64,000 bases of DNA. Source: Pseudeuparius sepicola. Taxonomy: Eukaryota > Arthropoda > Insecta > Coleoptera > Anthribidae. The stretch covers positions 21,290,876 through 21,354,875 of the forward strand of contig OY987305.1 in assembly GCA_963920635.1 (NCBI GenBank). Direction: 5' to 3'. Below, piece after piece: positions 25,601 to 34,600 of this stretch (positions within the stretch are counted from its first letter, which is position 1; each line of letters begins with the position of its first letter). The position numbers were made by a program, and so were the translations under genes. The notes beneath the pieces were generated by a model. That model ran no database searches, was not told the origin of the DNA, and worked only from the letters and a program-made list of their open reading frames with translations.

Positions 25601-28600
25601 CATAGCCGGTCCTGGATTTGCATTTTGAAAATAATAGATTCTGTTGTTGGTTTTTTTTTTAACTTTTATCTCCTTTATTTTTGCAATTTTGTTGGCACTT
25701 TTTTCAAAAAAGGTGTCTTTTATTATCGAGGAATGATCTAAATACAATCCAGTTTGTCTTAGTGGCCATAGAAAAATTCGATATTCATTCCTTGACAAGG
25801 TTGGAGTAGTCATTTGAATCAAATTTTGTGTAGATATCAACTATAAAACATTCACTGAATTTAAAATCCTTTGTTTCTATTTTGCAACTTGTATGAAACG
25901 CAAAGAACTTATTAATTTTACTCATTTTGAATGCAATTCGTAAACAAACCTAACCTATACTATGTTTAGCACCGTCACCGTGCCCTGAAGCCGTTTACGA
26001 TCGGTACGCCTCACGTTCAGGCATCTTCGGCAAAATGACGTGCTGAACATGTATAGGGTCAGTAAAAATGCTTGTGCGCCCGTGTCCGTGAATTAAAAAC
26101 CTTGACATAAACTGATTGCGAAAATTTGGTCCTCCCCAAAATCTAAAAATACCTAAGAAAATAAAAAAATCTTGAAACCAACTACCCTACAGAACCCCCG
26201 CTTCCAGTTCCACTCCATGTGCCGGTCTCATACAAAGTGCTCAGGCCATTTTCAGGTGCCAGTCCACCCCTGTCTCTTGAAGTCTACATTATAGAATATT
26301 ATCATTGTTCAAACCGTGTAGATTTCTGAGCTTTTAATGACGATTTTGAAACTCTTTAGTGCCGATTTCAAAAAAGGTTCTTTACAAAGATCTGGGAAAT
26401 GACAAATGATATTAATTAAATATTGCAATTATAAGAATAGATAAAGGGCACCAAAAACAGTATTACTATTTCGTTTCTGGCATCAATGGCGTAATGAGGA
26501 GTACGAAAATTTTTATAATCTGCCAATAAAAGTCTAAATCAACCAAAAGAAAACAACAGAAAACAAAACAAAAAATGACAAAGAATAGTACAGACGCAAA
26601 AGAAGTGAGTTGGTAGATATGTTCAATGCAGGAAAACTATTAGATTAAAGTACCAATTAATCACCGGAAGTAAACTTTTGAAGTTGAAAAATTACTACCT
26701 CAAACAGTGCCCATCAAAGTGTATGGACCTTGCCGCAAATTGCGACAAAAGCGCCATCTGTAGGGACCACTCCTAACTAGCTTTTCATTCCTCCCAGAAA
26801 AAACATTTTTTTGTTAATTTTGTCGGTATGTCATGCCTTGTTGTTTTCAATAAAAACTTTGCCCATATATTCTGAGAAATCGATCTATGTTTTTTATTGT
26901 TTCAAAGATATTATTAGTCAAAAACCATCTTAAAAATAAATTGAATACCCTTTTAATACGCGTTTCCAGGCCTATATCCAGAATGTTTCCATTAATATCA
27001 CATTTATTCAGGTGTTTTATTTTTTAAGAAAACAAATTCCTATGGAACTAACAAGTTTGCAACTCCTTTGTTTTGGGAGGCATGTTACTAATCTATTTTG
27101 CATAGGTACCTATTTTTAAATATTGAAGTGTACATTGTAATAATTAAAATCTACTACTATATAAAAAAAAGTATATGCAAGAAAAGGTTTAATTTCTTTC
27201 AGTCTTATAGAAAACTGCTAATTCTCGAAAACTGCTTATTCTCGAAAATAAAAAAATAGCAAGACACGAAAAACAACACTTTTTGGTGGTGTACTTTTAG
27301 AAAAAACAAAGTAAGCTGTCATATAGAAAGGAAACAGGACCATAGATTGGGGGTTCAACCCCCCCTTCCCCATTGAGAAAAAAAAAAAGAGGAAATCATG
27401 GTGACGTAATTTTATAATTTTCTATGTTTCAGTTAAACTATTTGTCCTCAAAATTTTAAATATCAATAATCTTATTTGTGGGCCCACCAGAAAATAAATT
27501 TCTATAAACATAATGTGGGATCTTATAGCATGTGGCAAAAAATTTACAGGTACTAACTTATAGGTACCTATTTTTACTTCCACTTCACTCAAGGAATTCT
27601 GTGTGTCTGTCTGTTTTTTTTTTTTTGTAAAAGAAAAAGATTACATACTTCTTATAGTTACTGCATAGGTACTTAAATTATTATGGTTCCACAACGAAAA
27701 CAATTTCCACATGTTGACTTAGTAATACTTTTTGATAATATTAGCTAACTTAGAATTTGTCAATTCATTTTAAACTGACCTTGAAATTTTGAAAAATTTT
27801 CGCCTGTGGCTCAATTCTTGGCAAAAAAAGATTTTTTTAATTTGTGACATAGTCTATCTACAGCTCTGCAAGGAAATGCTCACAAATAAAAATAACGGGT
27901 ATTATATTTAATAGATACAGCAATGCTTTTGTCTATTTTTGTCTGACACCATAAAACACACACTCACACACCCGCCCGCGCCCGCTCATATGCAAGAAGT
28001 GGTGCTATTCAAGAACGTAGCTTTTGTGTTAAATTTCATTCGAAGTAAATTTTAAAGTTGTTAGCAGGAAAAATTGTATATATTAATGAAGTGTGCTTAT
28101 TTAACTTTGGATATACTTTGAAGGGCCATGGCCAATATTGTTTTTAAAGAATGAACATTGTTTTTGCACCACAGGGACTAAAACATACTTACTTCAGTCA
28201 GTCCCTTTGGACTAGAAATGGTACTGTAGTCCCTCCAATGAGGTGAAATTATATGAAATGCAGGGTAGGTATACCATAAAAAAAGTTGGTTATGGAGGAT
28301 CTTAGGCATTATATTAGCTACTTTGATTTTTTCGAATCTTTCTCATGTAGACGCTCTAAATTTGAATTTCTAGATTAATGTACTGTAACGAAAAATGCCT
28401 CTAAAGTTGTTATTTGCTTTCAAAAAACATGTCTGCACTGTTTTCTAACCTACTCAAAGATTTAGCAGACAAATTTTAAGTTTGGGTATTCTACTTACAG
28501 TTTTATAATTTTTATGATTAATTTAGAGGCATTTTCCGTCGCATCTTTTTGGCCTGAGGCCCCCAGGGCCCAATTTTCTTTTAGTTTCCATTGTTTTCTC

Positions 28601-31600
28601 TGTAGAGCTTCCATCAGTTTCTAGAAATTTGCCAGAACTTTAATTTGTGCATCTGTCATTGGCGAGGAATATTCTAGAGTAGTCTCCAGGCTTCCATTTG
28701 AATATACAGGGTGTTTCATTAAGGGTGAAGAGGTACCATGTCTCAGGAATTAATAGTCCTGGAGCTATGGAAAAAAAATCTTCTTAAGTAATATGGTCAC
28801 GAAAAATTGCTGGAAATTATTTTTAAGTTCGTAGGTCGGCCGCTAGAGGGCATATTCAAAACAGTAAACTTGAAAAATGAGTTTTCTCAAAAAAATCACT
28901 AATAAAGGTATATCAAAATAGTATATTATACACTTAGGTTGAGAAGTGAGCCAGTATATACCGAGCTTTTTATATCCTGAGGCGCGTAGTGCCGAAGGAT
29001 ATAATATGCGAGGTAAATAATGGCCTTCTCAACCGAAGTGTATATAGAATTTTTTTTACTACTAACATTGAAATATTGCCATATTTTTATAGATGGCTGG
29101 AGCATTTATGAGCAGAAACATTTTGAGCATTTTATGAGCATTTATGAGCAGAACATTTTTAAAAGTGTCTTGCCATTTTTGGTCACTGTCCGGCAGTTTT
29201 GGAGCATTTATGATCATTTATATAAATCTATAAATGTCATCAGTTGTGAGCATTTGTGGTCATTTATGAGCATTTATAAGCATTTATGGTCATTTATAAA
29301 AAAATCCCTCCATTTCTAACCTATAAAACTACAAAACCGTTTCTAATTCTAACCTAGAATATTGCGAACTGTGTACCTACTTTTCAAAATGGTCAATTCA
29401 ATTCAATAGTCTGGAATTACTTCAAGAAAAGAAGTGACCAAAAATTAAAATATGCTATTTGTGAATTTTGTAAAGCTGAATATTTTGCGCATTCAGGAAG
29501 AATGAGAAAACATTTAATTTAATGTTCAAAGGCTCCAGTACAGATAAAGAAGCTATTTAGATTTAGTAAAAAAAATGTAAAAAGTATTTCTAACTAACCT
29601 ACATCCTACACGTATCTACGCGTTGGGTCTTCTAAATCTGTGTTCAGTCTGCAACTAGAATTTTTTTTTTTAATTTTACATATTTTAATTTTTTTAATCT
29701 TTGTTTTACTTTATACTCTTTTAATCAAAAGTTATGCATATGGGGTCTTGTTTGAAAGGTCTTTTCACAAGCAATCGAATGACACATTTTCAAAAATGTC
29801 CATAAATGCTCGAGGCCTCGGCGGACATTTTTAAAGGTGTCCTGCTCAAAATCATAAATGCTCGGACATTTGCCATCTATACATATTTTAGTTTATTTTA
29901 GTCATTTCTCGCTTTTTTCAAATACTTCGAAATATCAAGTAGCCTGGGAGTTCATTTGTCAAGCTGATGAAATGACACTAATCTTTAAATGTCATAGAAA
30001 ATTTTTCATTATTTACCTAGGTATGTCTTATTATCATTATTTACCTAGGGTGAGAAATATTACTTCTCATTAGAGGAATGAGGTAAATAATGGTGATTTC
30101 TCAGGTTAGTAGTAAAAAATAATTTTATTGCACTCTTCAGCAAATTCTGAAAACTTTTTGTTAAGGATTTTTGGCTCTAGCTCTTCAAACAGAGGTGAAA
30201 CGGGTGGATAAACCTTGACTTGAAAAAATGCTGCTAACTCCGGTTTGGCTTAACCAAATTGGTCAAAGTTGGGCTTGTTGAAGAGAGCTTTCCTTCTTCT
30301 ATCAAATGATTGTCCAGAAAGATTATTTCGAATTTCGTGGTCACTGCTAAGGGCGCAATTTGAAAAATTTCCCTTTTATTACAATTTTCTCCTAAATTTT
30401 AAATGCAATGATATATTTATTCTGCTATAATCGAAAAGTATATTAAATTTACAACAAAAAATACCCAAAGTTCAAATCAATATCTTCATTAGTTTCGGAG
30501 TTATCGCCAAAAGAATAAAAAGTGAGAAAAATAGCAATTTACGAAAAGCTCAGCAGATTTTTATTTATTTCATGGCATGTTTGACCACGGAAATCTTTGA
30601 TAACAAATACCTACCTTCTTCTATCAAATAACATGTTAATAATTATTCTTTTGGCGATAACTCCGAAACTAATGAAGATATCAATTTGAACCTTGAGTAT
30701 TTTTTGTTGTAAATTTAATCTACTTTTCAATTATAACAGAATAAATATGTTATTGCATCTAAAATTTCGGAGAAAATTGTAATAAAAGGGAAATTTTTCA
30801 AATTGCGCCCTCTAGCGGTGACCACGACTCTCGAAATGACCTTACTGGACAATCATTTGATATAAGAAGGAACGCTCTCTTCAACAAGCCCAAATTCGAC
30901 CAATTCGGTTAAGCCAAACCGGAGTTAGCAGCATTTTTTCAAGTCAAGGTTTATCCGCCCATTTCACCTTTATTTGAAGATCCAAAGCAAAAAATCCTTA
31001 ACCCAAATTATTCAGAATTTGCTGAAGAGTGCAACAAAATTATTTTTGATATACCTTCATTAGTAATTTTTTTTAGAAAACTCATTTTTCAAATTTACTG
31101 TTGCAAATTCGCCCCCTAGTGACCGACCTACGAACTTAAAAATAATTTCCAGTGATTTTTCGTGACCACATTACCTAAGAAAATCTTTTCCCAAAGCTCC
31201 AGGACTATTAATTCCTCAGATATAGTACCTCTTCACCCTTCATGAAACACCCTGTATAAGCCCTGGGAATTGGGCCTGAGGGAAGTTGAAGGTTATAACG
31301 CGATTTTAGTGCGATTTTTGGAGCTGATAGAATATTCTTGGTCAGTGACAGTATCCGACAAGTTTATTTGTGATTTGTGAAGGTTAAGCAATAAAGGTGG
31401 TAGCCAAGACGAGTTTGGACTGTGATTGTTGATATTCAATACATTTGGTGTCAGAAGCGGGATTTTAAGAGGACCCTGAGGTGAATGCCCACAACGAGGA
31501 AACAAACCGCAATGGAAATGCAAAAGTTGATGGAAATGTTTATGAATAAATTTGATGAAATGAAGAATGAATTCAAAAATAACGAAGAAGAAAGGCACAA

Positions 31601-34600
31601 GAACGAAGAAGAAAAGAAGAAGAAAGACGAAACAGGGAAGAAGATAGGGACATGAAGCAAGAAAAACTAATGAGTAACCTCAACACAAAATTTGACGAAA
31701 CCAGCAAGAAATTTGAAGAAACAACAAGACTAGAAATCCAAAGGAAATCCATTCAGTTGGAAATGGAGGAAGATCTAAAAATATAGTTACAAAAGAAGAT
31801 TACCGAGTTTGAAGTAGTTGTTGAAGTAACACAAATGAAGAAGGAAATATGAACGGAAGCCGGAGGAATGAAAAATGAGCTACAAAGTGAACTTGGTAAA
31901 ATAAAAACGAAATTTGCGACCACGGAAGAAGAATGGAACAGCTGGAGGTTAGGATGATGCAGCTGCAGAGAGTTCCAAAATCAGAAGCCATCATGACCAC
32001 AGCCATTTTGAAAATGAAGCCTTCCAAGTTTGATGGAAAAGTGGCATGGAGCACTTACCTTAACCAGTTCGAAGCTGCTGCAGAAGGCAACTGTTGGACC
32101 GAAGGGGAAAAAGCCCGAAATTTGAAGTTATGACTACAAGGCGAGGCCACCGAAGTGTTGCAAACGATACCAGCCGATGCTCAGCATAATTATAATGCCC
32201 TGGTTAGAATCCTCGAAATGTGTTATGGGGAAGCCCATCTGCAGTGGGTATACCAGGCACAACTAAAAGGTAGACGACAACATACCAATGAGACCCTGCA
32301 ACAATTTGAAACTGACATTGCCCGCCTGGTAAATCTGACTTATCTATCGGCCCCAGTCGAATTTCGGGAACAAATTTCGGTAAGCGGCTTCATAGATGGC
32401 GTGCATGACAGTGAGACTAGCCAAGCACTTCGCTAGCCTGCCACAAAAACATCTCAGAAGCCTTGGCGCACGCTTGGGAGTTTGAGCCGGCACGCAGGCA
32501 GCACATAGACAGGTGGCATTAAGAGAGGTGCGACCACAAAACAGAGGCACTACTAGTACAGCGAGTGTAGAACAAGTGGTACGGGATATCCAAAACATCC
32601 TTTCACGTGCTACAGCCTCCAATTAAGGGATGGGTGTTCGAAGAAGTGCACCACTGCGCTGTTGGAACTGTGGAGTTGAGGCGCATTTAAAACATCAGTG
32701 CCCCAATCCTGTTGATGGCGAGAAACAGGAAAACTCCGAATAGCCAGCTTTGAGGGGCGAAAGCTGGCTGGGTGCTACCAAACCCCACCTATTAGGGTAA
32801 AAGTTAACCGGCTGCCGAATTCAGGAGACAGCTTGGTAGTACCGGGAAAGATCTGCGGCCGGGAATGTGACATTGTGGTGGACACTGGTTCTAGTCATAC
32901 CATAGTGAGGCCGAACATCATAGCCAAACTACATCGTGGAGCTAGCAAATAGTGAAGAAATTCCAGTTACAGGAGAGCACGACGCCTTTATAACCATAGG
33001 CTCTAAGTTCAAGCACGGAGTTCTTGTGGCTGAAATAATCGACGATGTCATATTAGGACTGGATGTCATGCATGAACAGCAGTTTAAGATAGAAGTTCAC
33101 GAGAGGATTTTGAGGACAAAGACAGAAGAAATTCTGATTACACCGAGGATGACACATCGTTAACATGGCTGGCAACACTACCCGAACTGTGACTGCTTAT
33201 GAAGATGCCATGGTTCCTGCTAATTCAGAAAAGGTTATCAAGGCCACCTATGATGGACTGAATGGCGAAACAATTATTGTGGAACCCGAAGAAGAATGCG
33301 GGCTGTATAAAAGAGGTATATTCCCTGCAAAGACGCTGACCACCAAAAGAGGTTGTGTAAATATTTGTGCGGATTGCTAACCTGAAAAACTATGACCAAA
33401 ACTTGAGAAAAGGCGATAAGATCGGGTTATGCCATGAAGTTCAGGCAATTTTGAGAAATCAGGTTGCACCACAACAGGTTCCACAGCCCCTACCAGAGAG
33501 TCTGAAGAAGATGGTCGAAGAAGCTGCTGCTTACTTAACAATGAAGCGGCACTACCAACTGCGAAAACTCATTGAAGAAAATCGTGATGTGTTTGCTACG
33601 TCTGAATGTGATTTTATAAGGACAGGTTTAGTACAGCACAGGATAAATACTGATAATAGCCCTCCGATCAAACAGGCTCCTTGGAGGATACCCCTTGCTA
33701 AGCAGGCAGAGGTTTCAGCTATGTTGAAGGAAATGGAACAACAGAGAGTCATTGAACCGTCACAAAGCCCATGGACTTCTCCAGTTGTCTTAGTGAAGAA
33801 GAAGGATGGTTCTGTGAGGTTTTGCGTAGACTATCGACGGTTAAATGATGTCACCAAGGACACTCTATCTGGTTCAAAATGGTTGGCCACATTGGACTTG
33901 AAGAGTGGGTAATGGCAAGTTGAAATGCGCATTCAAGATAAAGAGAAAACTGCATTTTCTACTGGTACAGGTTTATGGCAATTTAACATTATGCCATTTG
34001 GCCTCTGTAATGCACCAGCAACCTTTGATGGAGTCTGTGCTAAGAGGTATGACATGGAAAACCTGTCTAGTATATTTGGATGATGTCATTATTTTGGGAA
34101 GAACATTTGAAGAGCACTTGAAGAATGTCTGGGAGGTATTCCAGAAGTTACAAGAAGCTAACCTAAAACTAAACCCGAAGAAATGCTGTTTCTTCATGAA
34201 GGAAGTTAGATATTTGGGGCATGTAATTTCAGAGCAAGGAGTTAAAACAGACCCAGAAAAGATAGTCAATTGAAAAATGGCCGCGACCAAAAGATAAACA
34301 TGAACTAAGGAGCTTCCTGGGTCTGTGCACTTATTACAGGAGATTCGTCCTAAACTTTGCACATAGCCAGGCCGCTACATAAGCTCACAGAGGATGGGAT
34401 CGATTATATGTGGACCTCAGATTGTGAAGAAGCATTTCAGACCTTGAAGAAAGCTTTATGTTCTTCACCGATTTTGACGTTTCCCGTTCCTGGACATTCA
34501 TCGTGGATACAGATGCCTGCAACTTTGGTGTTTTAGCAGTGCTGTCCCAGGAGCAAGAAGGGCGAGAAAAAGTTATTGCCTGTCAAAGCCAGTGTTGAAT

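Larger units (their letters stand above)
21100..26090. repeat. Inverted pair flanking the LINE
   Basis: 21118-21160 and 26034-26075 are inverted copies: GCATTTTTACCGACCCTATA against TATAGGGTCAGTAAAAATGC, continuing with ACGTTCAGC/GCTGAAC. They may be arms of an older element that carried the microsatellite where the LINE landed. 25530-25640 in the right part is the dispersed repeat shared with 11441-11550. Confidence 0.55.
28707..31254. mobile_element. TA-flanked foldback inside the 5' LTR
   Basis: It begins CAGGGTGTTTCATTAAGGGT and ends with ATGAAACACCCTG, with TA on each side. The arms pair outward from about 30560 and contain GGTGAAACGGGTGGATAAACC (near 30192) and its mirror near 30950. 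The left arm is itself interrupted at about 28926-30113. Confidence 0.85.
28384..31443 (+). repeat. 5' LTR, split by a 2.5-kb foldback
   Basis: 28384-28706 and 31257-31443 together match the intact 521-bp 3' LTR. The gap is the foldback 28707-31254. An AATAAA-like polyadenylation region (CAATAAAGG, 31390-31396) is conserved in both LTRs. Confidence 0.85.
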
